Part shown: in pieces, positions 17,001 to 24,945 of the stretch
How the letters are laid out: each line of letters starts with the position of its first letter
How positions within the stretch are numbered: position 1 is the stretch's first letter
Assembly: GCF_019352175.1 (NCBI RefSeq)
Contig: NZ_JACBYI010000020.1
Coordinates: forward strand, 44,404 to 108,403
Reading direction: 5' to 3'
Origin: Paenibacillus sp. S150
GTDB lineage: Bacteria; Bacillota; Bacilli; Paenibacillales; Paenibacillaceae
DNA length: 64,000 nucleotides
The notes under the pieces: model-generated
Told to the model about the DNA's origin: nothing
Databases searched by the model: none
The model's input: only the letters and a program-made list of their open reading frames with translations
Program-made: the position numbers and the translations under genes

Positions 17001-18425
17001 CCCGATATCGATCTTAACTTTTCGGGTGAATATCAGCCGAATGCCCATAATTTCACCAAAACCATGTTCGGGCCTGACAATGTGTTCCGTGCCGGCACAA
17101 TTGGTACGGTGGCCGAGAAGACGGCCTTTGGCTTCACGAAGAAATACGAGGAGCATCATCAGAAGCGCTGGCGCGGAGCCGAGGTCGGGCGTCTGGCGGC
17201 AGGCTGCACAGGGGTGAAGCGCAGCACAGGGCAGCATCCCGGCGGTATCGTCGTTCTGCCGGATTATATGGAGATCGAAGATATTACCCCGGTGCAGTTC
17301 CCGGCCGATGATGTCAGTGCGGAATGGAAGACCACCCATTTCGATTATCATGCGTTTGATGCCAACCTGCTGAAGCTTGATATTCTGGGCCACGATGATC
17401 CGACCATGATGCGTATGCTTCAGGATTTGACCGGCGTTGACCCGACCACCATTCCGATGAACGACCCCAAGGTCATGAGCATGTTCAATTCCACTGAGGC
17501 GCTGGGGGTCAGACCGGATCAGATCCGCACACCGGTAGCAACCTATGGGGTGCCGGAAATGGGAACCAAGTTTGTCCGCCAGATGCTTGTGGAATCGAAG
17601 CCGTCCAGCTTTGCCGACTTGCTGCAAATCTCCGGATTGTCCCACGGCACCGGCGTTTGGCTGGGCAATGCCCAGGAGCTGATTAAGAACAATACCTGCA
17701 ACATTAAAACGGTTATTGGCTGCCGTGACGATATCATGCTCTTTCTGATCTACAAGGCGGGAATGGATGCCGGCATGGCTTTTAAAATTACCGAGAGCGT
17801 GCGTAAAGGCAAGGGTTTGACCCCCGAATGGATCGAGGAAATGAAGAAGTGCAAGGTTCCCGGGTGGTATATTGATTCCTGTCTGAAGATCCAGTACATG
17901 TTCCCGAAGGCGCATGCTGCCGCATACGTTATATCTGCAGTACGCACCGCCTACTTCAAGCTGTATCATCCTATTGAATACTATGCGACATATTTCTCCG
18001 TCCGGGCGGCCGATTTTGACATTGAATTATGCTGCAAGGGCTATGAGGCCATAGGCCGTCAAATCGTAGAAATCGAGCAAAAAGGCTTCCAGGCGCTGCC
18101 GAAGGAAAAAGCGATGCTCCCGGTGCTGGAAATGGCTCTGGAGATGACCGCGCGCGGCTTCACCTTCAAGAATATCGATTTGTACCGTTCCGATGCCACC
18201 AAATTCACGGTTGACGGCACCAGCCTGATTCCTCCGTTCTCCTCGCTTGCGGGAATAGGCGAAAATGCCGCCATTAATATCGCCGCTGCCAAGGATGCCG
18301 GAGAATTCCTGTCGATCGAGGATTTCCAGCAGAAATCGAAGGCGAGCAAGACGATCATTGAACTGCTGAACGGCATGGGCTGCTTCCGCGGCTTGCCGGA
18401 GAGCAACCAGCTTTCCCTGTTCTAA
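14100..18425 (+). CDS. polC: DNA polymerase III alpha subunit, PolC type, with 3'-5' exonuclease
   Basis: PolC is the main replicative polymerase of low-GC Gram-positives. The 1441-aa product has an N-terminal domain, an OB fold (about 240-320) and the PHP domain (FHLHTTMSTMDA near residue 340), interrupted by the DnaQ-like exonuclease with VFDIETTGL (Asp428 and Glu430). Zinc-ligand cysteines (CASPEC, CPNCGG) lie at about 910-945. The polymerase aspartates are in PDIDLNFSGEYQ (Asp969, Asp971), followed by TIGTVAEKTAFGF. ATG 14100 is preferred over GTG 14088 because the G-rich ribosome binding site lies between them. Length equals that of B. subtilis PolC within a few residues. Confidence 0.97.
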   Translation: MEQNTERRKRFELLMKQGEIPPAIIDPYFLDGHIERVEISRGNHDWHIVIVKETLVPAQTYRTFVLRMREKFQHIAKVSFLFLYAEKISRAELVQEYWGLFLEWVQREIPSVNGWLTRSTQELQEGTLLLSLSDSMSLELARKKGIEGAIVKFYGKFFGLSLKVKLQIAENESKADAYEEFQQKLQQEQRELVEMMMMASEPDEPVDKGNPDEVIKLQVGYEIKEQAVPIIEIQDEEKKITIQGTIFGLDSKELRNGNTLFTFCITDFTDSLQLKMFAKTKEDLKIMGQLANGKWVRARGKVEYDRFMQIPELIMIPSDLSEVQAPPARKDTAPVKRVEFHLHTTMSTMDAVTPIDAYVKTAAKWGHPAIAVSDHGVVQSFPDADHAAHKHKIKMLYGVEANVVNDSVNIVENPQPLELKKATYVVFDIETTGLSITRNNITELAAIKMCEGKELDRYSTFVNPHEKIPYHIQQLTNITDEMVKDAPDLGPVLEEFVEFAGDSILVAHNARFDMGFIQASLAKLGKPILPNPSLDTLELARLLFPTMKNHRLNTLADKYKVLLESHHRAVDDTVALGGILNGLLADAEKLKGLTRLDRLNDYVGNDLSNMRPFHCGIYALNPAGKKNLYKLISMSHTEYYKRVPCIPKSKLEEHREGLLVISGCERGEFFETVLNKTAEEAMEVAQFYDVLEIQPLTMYMHLVDKGFVASPEDLRGVVRKICEIGEQLNKPVIATGNVHYLEPRDKLFRDITIHGITGFSPLKDQRKPDAHFRTTDEMLAEFEFLGAEKAMEVVVTNTVALAERFEEYPLFPSELFTPIIDGADEEIRETCYNTAKSIYGEELPEVVVARLEKELAPIIKYGFSANYLISERLVKKSNQDGYLVGSRGSVGSSVVATFLGISEVNPLPAHYICASPECRHSEWFLDGSVPSGFDLPDKTCPNCGGKLRGEGQDIPFETFLGFKGDKVPDIDLNFSGEYQPNAHNFTKTMFGPDNVFRAGTIGTVAEKTAFGFTKKYEEHHQKRWRGAEVGRLAAGCTGVKRSTGQHPGGIVVLPDYMEIEDITPVQFPADDVSAEWKTTHFDYHAFDANLLKLDILGHDDPTMMRMLQDLTGVDPTTIPMNDPKVMSMFNSTEALGVRPDQIRTPVATYGVPEMGTKFVRQMLVESKPSSFADLLQISGLSHGTGVWLGNAQELIKNNTCNIKTVIGCRDDIMLFLIYKAGMDAGMAFKITESVRKGKGLTPEWIEEMKKCKVPGWYIDSCLKIQYMFPKAHAAAYVISAVRTAYFKLYHPIEYYATYFSVRAADFDIELCCKGYEAIGRQIVEIEQKGFQALPKEKAMLPVLEMALEMTARGFTFKNIDLYRSDATKFTVDGTSLIPPFSSLAGIGENAAINIAAAKDAGEFLSIEDFQQKSKASKTIIELLNGMGCFRGLPESNQLSLF

Positions 18426-18482
18426 ATCACCCCACAAAGTGGAGAGAATGCTCCGGAGAATGGCAGGTACTTTGCGGGAAAA
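18424..18482 (-). repeat. Dispersed hairpin repeat family C, copy 2 (inverted)
   Basis: CCCACAAAGT (18431-18440) and ACTTTGCGGG (18469-18478) form the stem. Read on the minus strand it matches the other copies, including the CGCAAAGTACCTG boundary. It starts at the polC stop codon and may serve as its terminator, though no T-run follows on the + strand. Confidence 0.7.
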
Positions 18483-18571
18483 GTAGAGCTGCTGTTTAAA
18501 TATTTTGGCGTGGAAGCCGAATGGCAGCACGCTTTTTCTCCCCGTTAAATGAGGCAGTCAAGGGCTAGCAC

Positions 18572-18600
18572 TTGTCACTGCTGACGCACTATGGTATAAT
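18572..18600 (+). promoter_or_regulatory. Sigma-A promoter of the rimP-nusA-infB operon
   Basis: TTGTCA (18572-18577), exactly 17 bases, then a perfect TATAAT (18595-18600). It is the only strong promoter seen for the nine-gene operon that follows. Confidence 0.85.
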
Positions 18601-18633
18601 TTTTTTGGTAATAATGAGATAAGTCCGTTGTGT

Positions 18634-18657
18634 AAAGAGTGGGGAAACCCACTCTTT
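18634..18657 (+). promoter_or_regulatory. Perfect hairpin with GAAA loop in the rimP leader
   Basis: AAAGAGTGGG, loop GAAA, CCCACTCTTT form a perfect 10-bp stem about 25 bases into the transcript. A GNRA tetraloop on a perfect stem in this leader suggests a conserved RNA element, perhaps a protein-binding site or weak terminator. No long T-run follows, so simple termination is less likely. Confidence 0.6.
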
Positions 18658-18703
18658 ATCTTTGGTATATAGCAAAAGACAAGTTCGTGGAGGTTATTTT
18701 CTT

Positions 18704-19171
18704 TTGAGCACACCCAAATCCCAAATTAAACAAACGGTAGAGCAGATGCTCGGGCCCTATCTCGAGGGCAATGGTTTCGAATTGGTGGACGTTGAATATG
18801 TGAAGGAAGGCTCCAACTGGTTTTTGCGCATATTCGTAGACAAAGAAGGCGGCATCGATATTGATGACTGCGGTGCCATCAGCGAATATTTCAGCCAGAA
18901 GCTGGATGAGAATGATCCTATACCCGAGGCTTATTTCCTTGAGGTGTCCTCTCCCGGTGCGGAACGTCCGCTCAAAAAAGCGGCGGATGTTGCCAAAGCG
19001 GTTGGCAAGGATGTCTATGTAACGGTGTATGAGCCGATTCAGGGACTCAAAGAATTCGAAGGCCGATTGCTCTCGTTCGAGAACGAGGAACTGCTCATCT
19101 CCGCGGGCAAAAAAGAACATGTTGTACCGTACGCCAAAGTCGCCAGTGCGAGATTGGCCATTATTTTTTAA
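18704..19171 (+). CDS. rimP: Ribosome maturation factor RimP
   Basis: RimP assists 30S assembly around S12 and S5. The 155-aa product shows YLEGNGFELVDVEYVKEG, LRIFVDKEGGIDIDDCG, VSSPGAERPL and the C-terminal SH3-like barrel (VTVYEPIQGLKEFEGRLLSF). The start is placed at TTG 18704 (MSTPKSQIKQTVEQ), 10 bases after GGAGG, rather than at the upstream in-frame ATG at 18662, which precedes that site. It is the first gene of the rimP-nusA-infB operon. Confidence 0.95.
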   Translation: MSTPKSQIKQTVEQMLGPYLEGNGFELVDVEYVKEGSNWFLRIFVDKEGGIDIDDCGAISEYFSQKLDENDPIPEAYFLEVSSPGAERPLKKAADVAKAVGKDVYVTVYEPIQGLKEFEGRLLSFENEELLISAGKKEHVVPYAKVASARLAIIF

Positions 19172-19197
19172 CGTCTTGAAAGGGGGACCGGAATTTC

Positions 19198-20295
19198 ATG
19201 AGTATGGATTTTATCGAAGCTATGAATGAACTGGAAAGGGAGAAAGGCATCAGCAAGGATGTGCTGTTTGAAGCCATTGAAGCTGCGCTGATCTCCAGCT
19301 ATAAACGCAACTTCAATGCGGCGCAGAACGTAAGGGTGGATATGAACCGCAACACAGGAGTAATCAAGGTGTTCGCCCGCAAGCTGATTGTCGAGGAGGT
19401 TCTCGATACCCGGACCGAAATCTCGCTGCTGTCTGCCCGTGAGATCAACCCGCATTTTCAGCTGGAGGATATCGCCGAGCTTGAAGTGACTCCGCGTGAC
19501 TTCGGGCGAATTGCCGCCCAGACGGCCAAGCAGGTGGTGACCCAGCGCATTCGTGAAGCGGAGCGCGGACTCATCTATAACGCTTTTATCGACAAGGAAG
19601 ATGACATCGTTACCGGCCTTGTACAGCGTCAGGATATGCGCAACATCTATGTTGATCTTGGCAAAATCGAAGCGGTTCTGCCGCTCAGCGAGCTGATGCC
19701 GGGTGAGAAGTTCAAGCAAAGCGAGCGCATCAAGGCGTATATCACCAAGGTTGAGAATACGACCAAAGGGCCGCAGATCATGTTGTCCCGCAGTCATCCG
19801 GGCCTCTTGAAACGCTTGTTCGAGCTGGAGGTTCCGGAAATTTTTGACGGCGTGGTCGAAATTCGTTCCGTAGCCCGCGAAGCCGGCTTCCGTTCCAAAA
19901 TTGCCGTTTTCTCGCGCAACCCTGAAGTCGATCCGGTAGGCTCATGCGTAGGCCCAAGAGGTACACGTGTTCAGACGATCGTTACCGAGCTTCGCGGCGA
20001 GAAGATTGATATCGTCCGCTATTCCGAAGCGGTTCAGGAATACGTGGCCAATGCGCTCAGCCCGTCCAAGGTGCTTGAGGTCCAGGTCTTTGAAGCGGAG
20101 AAGATGGCCCGTGTTATCGTTCCTGATTATCAATTGTCGCTGGCAATCGGCATCAAGGGGCAGAACGCCCGTCTTGCCGCCAAGCTGACCGGCTGGAAAA
20201 TTGATATCAAGAGCGAAAGCCAGGCGGAGCAGGAATACGGCAGACCAAGAACTTCCAATGATGAAATGCATCAGGATTCCGTCTCCATTGACTAA
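19198..20295 (+). CDS. nusA: Transcription termination/antitermination factor NusA
   Basis: NusA binds RNA polymerase and promotes pausing, termination and antitermination. The 365-aa product has the N-terminal polymerase-binding domain (MDFIEAMNELEREKGISKDV), an S1 domain (about 135-200, EDDIVTGLVQRQDMRN), and two KH domains (VGSCVGPRGTRVQTIV and LAIGIKGQNARLAAKLTGWK). It lacks the acidic C-terminal repeats of E. coli NusA, as in other Firmicutes. ATG 19198 has AAAGGGGG upstream. Confidence 0.97.
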   Translation: MSMDFIEAMNELEREKGISKDVLFEAIEAALISSYKRNFNAAQNVRVDMNRNTGVIKVFARKLIVEEVLDTRTEISLLSAREINPHFQLEDIAELEVTPRDFGRIAAQTAKQVVTQRIREAERGLIYNAFIDKEDDIVTGLVQRQDMRNIYVDLGKIEAVLPLSELMPGEKFKQSERIKAYITKVENTTKGPQIMLSRSHPGLLKRLFELEVPEIFDGVVEIRSVAREAGFRSKIAVFSRNPEVDPVGSCVGPRGTRVQTIVTELRGEKIDIVRYSEAVQEYVANALSPSKVLEVQVFEAEKMARVIVPDYQLSLAIGIKGQNARLAAKLTGWKIDIKSESQAEQEYGRPRTSNDEMHQDSVSID

Positions 20296-20329
20296 TTAAC
20301 CTGCTCTATTATGAGGGGAGGCGTTTGAC

Positions 20330-20638
20330 ATGAAACAGCGCAAGGTGCCGCTGCGCAAATGCGTTGCCAGCCAGGAGATGATGCCCAAAAAAGAGCTGAT
20401 TCGCGTGGTGAGAACGCCTGAAGGCGAAGTGCTGATTGACCTGACAGGCAAGAAGTCGGGCCGGGGCGCTTATATATGCGGCAAACAGGAATGTTTTAAG
20501 CTGGCACAAAAGAATAAAGCACTTGACCGTGCATTGAAGTGTCAAGTGAGTCCTGAAATCTATGCCCAGCTTGCCAGGGATTTTGCATCCGTGGAGGAGC
20601 AGTTTCTGGCAGCAAAGGATAGTGAGGACAATGAGTAA
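20330..20638 (+). CDS. rnpM: YlxR family RNA-binding protein (RNase P modulator RnpM)
   Basis: The 102-aa product is a YlxR protein, reported in B. subtilis to bind the RNase P RNA. The family motif RKCVASQEMMPKKELIRVVR is near the N-terminus, followed by GRGAYICGKQECFKLAQK. It lies between nusA and ylxQ, the constant position of this gene in Bacillales. ATG 20330 has GAGGGGAGG upstream. The 3' end overlaps ylxQ by 8 bases. Confidence 0.92.
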   Translation: MKQRKVPLRKCVASQEMMPKKELIRVVRTPEGEVLIDLTGKKSGRGAYICGKQECFKLAQKNKALDRALKCQVSPEIYAQLARDFASVEEQFLAAKDSEDNE

Positions 20639-20954
20639 GGCACTTTCTTATTTAGGGCTTGCCATGAGAGCGGGCAAGATTGTCACCGGCGACGAAGCTG
20701 TACTGAAAGCGGTGCGGTCTTCGGAGGCGAAGCTGGTCGTCCTGGCCGGTGACGCTTCAGAAAATACTCAGAAAAAGTTCCGTGACAAGTGCGGAACCTA
20801 CGATATTCCACTAGTAATCGCATTTCACCGGGATGAACTCGGTGCAAGTATTGGTAAGGACCAGCGCGTAGTGCTGGCCGTTACGGATAAAGGATTCGCG
20901 GAAATGATCTCCAGAGTGCTTGGAGATACTGTCGGAGGTGGAGTTATTGACTAA
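20631..20954 (+). CDS. ylxQ: YlxQ, L7Ae/L30e-family RNA-binding protein
   Basis: The 107-aa product belongs to the L7Ae family that binds kink-turn RNAs. The fold is seen in LSYLGLAMRAGKIVTGDEAV, KLVVLAGDASENTQKKFRDK and the C-terminal helix GFAEMISRVL. The start is ATG 20631 within the end of rnpM; a longer open frame upstream is the wrong-frame extension of rnpM. The end overlaps infB by 8 bases, so rnpM, ylxQ and infB are translationally linked. Confidence 0.92.
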   Translation: MSKALSYLGLAMRAGKIVTGDEAVLKAVRSSEAKLVVLAGDASENTQKKFRDKCGTYDIPLVIAFHRDELGASIGKDQRVVLAVTDKGFAEMISRVLGDTVGGGVID

Positions 20955-23574
20955 AGAAGACAATAAGGAAAAGCTGCGCGTGTATGAATACGCGAAATCG
21001 CTCAATATGAGCAGTAAAGAGATTATTACTATTCTGAAGCGTTTGAATGTCCCTGTGAATAATCATATGAGTGTCATGGAGAATGGCTCCGTGAACAAAG
21101 TAGAGCAGTTCTTCAAGGATATCAAGTCAAACGCTGCAGCCAAGCGGGACAGCGGGACCAGCAGCCGTCCGGCATCTGCCGGTACGGTAACCGCCGAACC
21201 CCAAAGTGCTCAGAATGCCAACAAAAATCAACCGGAAAAGCAGGTAGGTATGAACAGTAACCAAAAAAACACCCAATCGACGACGTCCCCAAGGCCCCAA
21301 AGCGGACAAGATTCCCGCAGAGCAGCATCAGGTACCACACAGAATTCCCGTCCGCAGAGCGCTACTGGCGGCAGCCGTCCCCAGAGCAGTACTGGCGGCA
21401 GCCGTCCGCAAGGCAGCTCTGCCGGCAGCCGTCCGCAGAGCGCTACTGGCGGCAGCCGTCCGCAAGGCAGCTCCGCCGGCAGCCGTCCGCAGAGCGCTAC
21501 TGGCGGCAGCCGTCCGCAAGGCAGCTCCACCGGCAGCCGCCCGCAGGGTCAAGGCAGCGGTGCGCCGCGTACCGGCGACCGCCCGCAAGGTCAAGGCGCA
21601 GCCCGTACTGCCGACAGCCGTCCGCAAGGTCAAGGCGGCGGGGATTTCTCCCGCGGCGGAGACAGAGGACCGAAGAAGAACGCAACTGGCGGCAGACCGA
21701 ACAACAACAGCGGCCAAAAACGTTTTGAAGACGGCAAAGGCGGGAATTTCCGCGGCCGTGGCGGCAAGAACAACCGTGGCAGAAACAATCAGCCTATGGA
21801 ACGCCGTGAAAAGATTGACAATACCCCTAAGAAAATCATTGTCCGCGGCAGCATGACTGTCGGTGAAACCGCCAAGCTGCTGCACAAGGATGCTTCAGAG
21901 GTAATTAAGAAGCTGATTTCCATGGGCGTAATGGCCACAATTAACCAAGAGCTGGATATTGACACAATTCTCCTGCTGTCCGGTGAATTCGGAGTAGAAG
22001 TAGAAGTGAAGATTCCAGTCGATGAAGACAGCTTCGAAACGGTGGAAGAGAACGATTCCGAAGAGGATCTGCAGACTCGGCCTCCGGTTGTAACCATTAT
22101 GGGTCACGTCGACCATGGTAAAACTACATTGCTGGATGCCATTCGTTCGACGAATGTAACCGGCGGCGAAGCCGGCGGGATTACCCAGCATATCGGTGCT
22201 TATCAAGTCGAAATCAATCACAAAAAAATTACGTTCCTCGATACACCGGGCCACGAAGCGTTTACCGCCATGCGCGCCCGTGGAGCGCAGGTAACGGATA
22301 TGACTATTATCGTAGTAGCTGCCGATGACGGTGTGATGCCGCAGACGGTAGAAGCGATCAACCATGCCAAGGCTGCAGGTCTCCCGATCATTGTTGCTGT
22401 CAACAAGATTGACAAACCGGGGGCAGATCCGGACCGCGTGAAGCAGGAGCTTACCAATTATGAGCTGGTTCCGGAAGAGTGGGGCGGAGACACCATCTTC
22501 GTCAACCTGTCGGCCAAACAGCGCATCAATCTGGAAGAGCTGCTGGAAATGATTCTGCTCGTTGCCGAAGTGAATGAGTACAAAGCGAACCCTGACAAAC
22601 GGGCACGCGGTACTGTCATTGAAGCCGAGCTGGATAAGAATCGTGGGCCGGTTGCCCGGATTCTCGTGCAGAACGGTACGCTGAAGGTCGGAGACGCCTT
22701 TGTAGCAGGGAACTGCTTCGGACGCGTGCGTGCCATGGTTAATGACAAAGGGCGCAAGATCAAGGAAGCGGGTCCTTCCACACCGGTTGAAATTACCGGT
22801 CTGACTGAAGTTCCGCAAGCCGGCGATCCGTTCATGGCGTTTGAAGATGAACGCAAAGCCCGTGCAATTGCGGACAGACGTTCGACGTCGCAGCGTCAAT
22901 CCGAGCTGAACACGAACACCCGCGTAACTCTGGATGATCTGTTCAAGCATATCAAGGAAGGCGAAATCAAAGATCTGAACGTGATCATCAAAGGCGACGT
23001 GCAGGGTTCGGTAGAGGCGCTGAAAGGCTCCTTGGCCAAAATCGAAGTCGAAGGCGTGCGCGTGAAAATCATTCACAGCGGTGCGGGTGCGATTACGGAA
23101 TCCGATATTACTTTGGCGGCGGCATCCAATGCTATCGTTATCGGCTTCAATGTACGTCCGGATGCCCAGACCAAAGCGGCGGCCGAGCAGGAGAAAGTGG
23201 ATGTCCGTCTGCACAACATCATCTACAATGTAATTGAAGAAATTGAAAGTGCGATGAAAGGGATGCTTGATCCCATCTACAAAGAGAACGTTATCGGCCA
23301 TGCCGAAGTGCGCAATGTCTTCAAAATCAGCAAAGTGGGCACCATTGCAGGTTGTATGGTTACTTCCGGCAAAATCACCCGCAATGCTGAAATGCGCCTG
23401 ATCCGCAGCGGCATCGTTGTCTTCCAAGGCAAGATCGACACCTTGAAACGTTTCAAAGATGATGCCAAGGAAGTGGCGCAGGGTTATGAATGCGGCATAA
23501 CTTTGGAACGCTATAATGATGTCGCCGAAGGCGATATTATTGAAGCGTTTATCATGGAAACGGTAGAGCGCTAA
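20947..23574 (+). CDS. infB: Translation initiation factor IF-2
   Basis: IF-2 is the GTPase that places fMet-tRNA on the ribosome. I start it at TTG 20947 (MTKEDNKEKLRVYEYAKSLN), 4 to 7 bases after GGAGGTGG; this gives 875 aa. Residues about 1-60 are the IF2_N domain, and about 60-285 a low-complexity linker with a nine-residue repeat (SRPQxxxxG). G-domain motifs GHVDHGKTTLLD, DTPGHEAFTAMRARG and NKIDKPGAD follow, then domains II-IV ending in RYNDVAEGDIIEAF. The linker varies widely between species; the GTPase half is canonical. Confidence 0.97.
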   Translation: MTKEDNKEKLRVYEYAKSLNMSSKEIITILKRLNVPVNNHMSVMENGSVNKVEQFFKDIKSNAAAKRDSGTSSRPASAGTVTAEPQSAQNANKNQPEKQVGMNSNQKNTQSTTSPRPQSGQDSRRAASGTTQNSRPQSATGGSRPQSSTGGSRPQGSSAGSRPQSATGGSRPQGSSAGSRPQSATGGSRPQGSSTGSRPQGQGSGAPRTGDRPQGQGAARTADSRPQGQGGGDFSRGGDRGPKKNATGGRPNNNSGQKRFEDGKGGNFRGRGGKNNRGRNNQPMERREKIDNTPKKIIVRGSMTVGETAKLLHKDASEVIKKLISMGVMATINQELDIDTILLLSGEFGVEVEVKIPVDEDSFETVEENDSEEDLQTRPPVVTIMGHVDHGKTTLLDAIRSTNVTGGEAGGITQHIGAYQVEINHKKITFLDTPGHEAFTAMRARGAQVTDMTIIVVAADDGVMPQTVEAINHAKAAGLPIIVAVNKIDKPGADPDRVKQELTNYELVPEEWGGDTIFVNLSAKQRINLEELLEMILLVAEVNEYKANPDKRARGTVIEAELDKNRGPVARILVQNGTLKVGDAFVAGNCFGRVRAMVNDKGRKIKEAGPSTPVEITGLTEVPQAGDPFMAFEDERKARAIADRRSTSQRQSELNTNTRVTLDDLFKHIKEGEIKDLNVIIKGDVQGSVEALKGSLAKIEVEGVRVKIIHSGAGAITESDITLAAASNAIVIGFNVRPDAQTKAAAEQEKVDVRLHNIIYNVIEEIESAMKGMLDPIYKENVIGHAEVRNVFKISKVGTIAGCMVTSGKITRNAEMRLIRSGIVVFQGKIDTLKRFKDDAKEVAQGYECGITLERYNDVAEGDIIEAFIMETVER
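21346..21561 (+). repeat. 27-bp in-frame tandem repeat within infB
   Basis: Eight copies of a nine-codon unit encode SRPQ followed by variable Ser/Ala/Thr/Gly residues (types SATGG, SSTGG, GSSAG, GSSTG). Units alternate as a higher-order 54-bp pair, suggesting expansion by slippage or unequal crossing over. A looser continuation (DRPQGQG, SRPQGQG) runs to about 21650. Confidence 0.85.
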
Positions 23575-23592
23575 GCGAAGAGGTGAATACAG

Positions 23593-23946
23593 ATGTCTAA
23601 AATCAGAGCCGGACGGGTTGGCGAACAGATTAAGAAAGAACTGAGCCAGCTCATCCAAAGCGGCCTTAAGGACCCGCGCATCGGGTTTGTAACAGTAACG
23701 GGTGTAGATGTGACGAGCGATTTGTCGCAGGCTAAGGTATACCTGAGCGTATTCGGGGACGAGGAGCAGAAAACGGGTTCCCTGAAAGCGATTGAGAAAG
23801 CAAACGGCTTTCTCCGTACGGAGCTTGGCAAAGCGATTCGCCTGCGCCATACACCGGAGCTGATCTTCAAGATTGACGAATCCGTTGCTTACGGAAGCCA
23901 TATCGAGAAGCTGCTCGGTGAAATCGGCAAAAATGAAGAAAGCTAG
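23593..23946 (+). CDS. rbfA: Ribosome-binding factor A
   Basis: RbfA is a KH-fold protein for 16S 5'-end maturation and cold adaptation. The 117-aa product shows RAGRVGEQIKKELSQLIQ, DPRIGFVTVTGVDVTSDLS, AKVYLSVFG and LRHTPELIFKIDES. ATG 23593 has GAGGTG upstream. It follows infB by 18 bases; the ylxP gene that separates infB and rbfA in B. subtilis is not here. Confidence 0.95.
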   Translation: MSKIRAGRVGEQIKKELSQLIQSGLKDPRIGFVTVTGVDVTSDLSQAKVYLSVFGDEEQKTGSLKAIEKANGFLRTELGKAIRLRHTPELIFKIDESVAYGSHIEKLLGEIGKNEES

Positions 23947-23967
23947 GAAACATAAAGGAGACGGCGA

Positions 23968-24945
23968 ATGCAGAGCTATGAACAAAGTCTCCGGCAGACC
24001 CGTAAGTTTCTGCTGGAACACGACGATTATCTTGTAGTGTCGCATGTTCAGCCGGACGGAGATGCAGTCAGCTCCACCCTCGCGGTGGGCTGGCTTCTCT
24101 CATGTCTGGGCAAAAAATATACTATGCTGAACGAAGGTCCGATCCCGCAGCGGATGGAATACTTATGGCATGCCCATGAGATTGTCAATCTGTCTGAAGG
24201 CGGACTGCCGCGCCAGTACAGCTATGTCATTTGCGTCGATTGTGCCGATTTTCAGCGTGTAGGGCTTACCCAGCGTCATTTTGCCGCCGATGCCCTGATC
24301 GTGAACATAGATCATCATCCGACGAACAACGGTTACGGCTTCGTGACGCTGATCAAGCCGGATGCTGCTGCGACTGCGGAAATATTGTTCGATCTGCTGA
24401 AGACGTTTGAGGTGGAATGGGATATCGATATTGCCACTGCAATCTATACCGGGCTGCTGACGGATACCGGCGGTTTCCGTTACACCAATACCTCACCCAA
24501 GGTGATGGCGGCAGTATCCGATCTGCTGGCACTCGGTGTCAACGGCCCTGAACTTGCGGAAACGCTGCTGGAAGAGATGACCCTGGCCCAGGTCAAGGTG
24601 CTGAACCGGGCGCTTAGCACTTTGGAGCTGACCCCGCAAGGGGACATCGCCTGGGTATATGTGACACCTCAAGACATGCTGGATTGCGATGCTGCGAACG
24701 AAGATCTTGAAGGCATCGTTAATTATCCACGCAATATCCGCGGTGTGGAGGTTGGAATTCTGTTCAAGGTGATCCATGAGCGGGCGGTGAAAGTCAGCTT
24801 GCGGTCTGCCGGCAAGGTGGATGTAGCCGCTTTGGCGCAGACTTTTGGCGGGGGCGGACATACCCGCGCGGCGGGTGCGCGCATCGATGCCGCTCTGGAA
24901 GAGGTTATTCCGATGGTGCTTCAGGAGGTCAGACGTCATTTATGA
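23968..24945 (+). CDS. nrnA: DHH/DHHA1 phosphoesterase, NrnA-type oligoribonuclease
   Basis: NrnA degrades very short RNAs and hydrolyses pAp. The 325-aa product has the metal-binding motifs HVQPDGDAVSSTLA, CVDCADFQR, the DHH core VNIDHHPTNN, and TGLLTDTGGFRYTN. The C-terminal DHHA1 domain ends in the GGGGHTRAAGA signature. ATG 23968 has AAAGGAGA upstream. The gene overlaps truB by four bases, consistent with coupled translation. Placement between rbfA and truB is usual in Paenibacillus-type operons. Confidence 0.92.
   Translation: MQSYEQSLRQTRKFLLEHDDYLVVSHVQPDGDAVSSTLAVGWLLSCLGKKYTMLNEGPIPQRMEYLWHAHEIVNLSEGGLPRQYSYVICVDCADFQRVGLTQRHFAADALIVNIDHHPTNNGYGFVTLIKPDAAATAEILFDLLKTFEVEWDIDIATAIYTGLLTDTGGFRYTNTSPKVMAAVSDLLALGVNGPELAETLLEEMTLAQVKVLNRALSTLELTPQGDIAWVYVTPQDMLDCDAANEDLEGIVNYPRNIRGVEVGILFKVIHERAVKVSLRSAGKVDVAALAQTFGGGGHTRAAGARIDAALEEVIPMVLQEVRRHL

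Noticed and set aside
14910..17969. 1019-codon open frame on the minus strand opposite polC
   Set aside because: It mirrors the polC codon pattern, has no ribosome binding site and no recognisable motif; polC is unmistakable on the + strand.
21346..21561. Regular repeats that could be taken for a CRISPR array
   Set aside because: The repeats are in frame, contiguous without unique spacers, and lie within infB.
21895..24045. 716-codon minus-strand frame opposite infB, rbfA and the start of nrnA
   Set aside because: It crosses three real genes, has biased composition typical of antisense shadow frames and no family resemblance.
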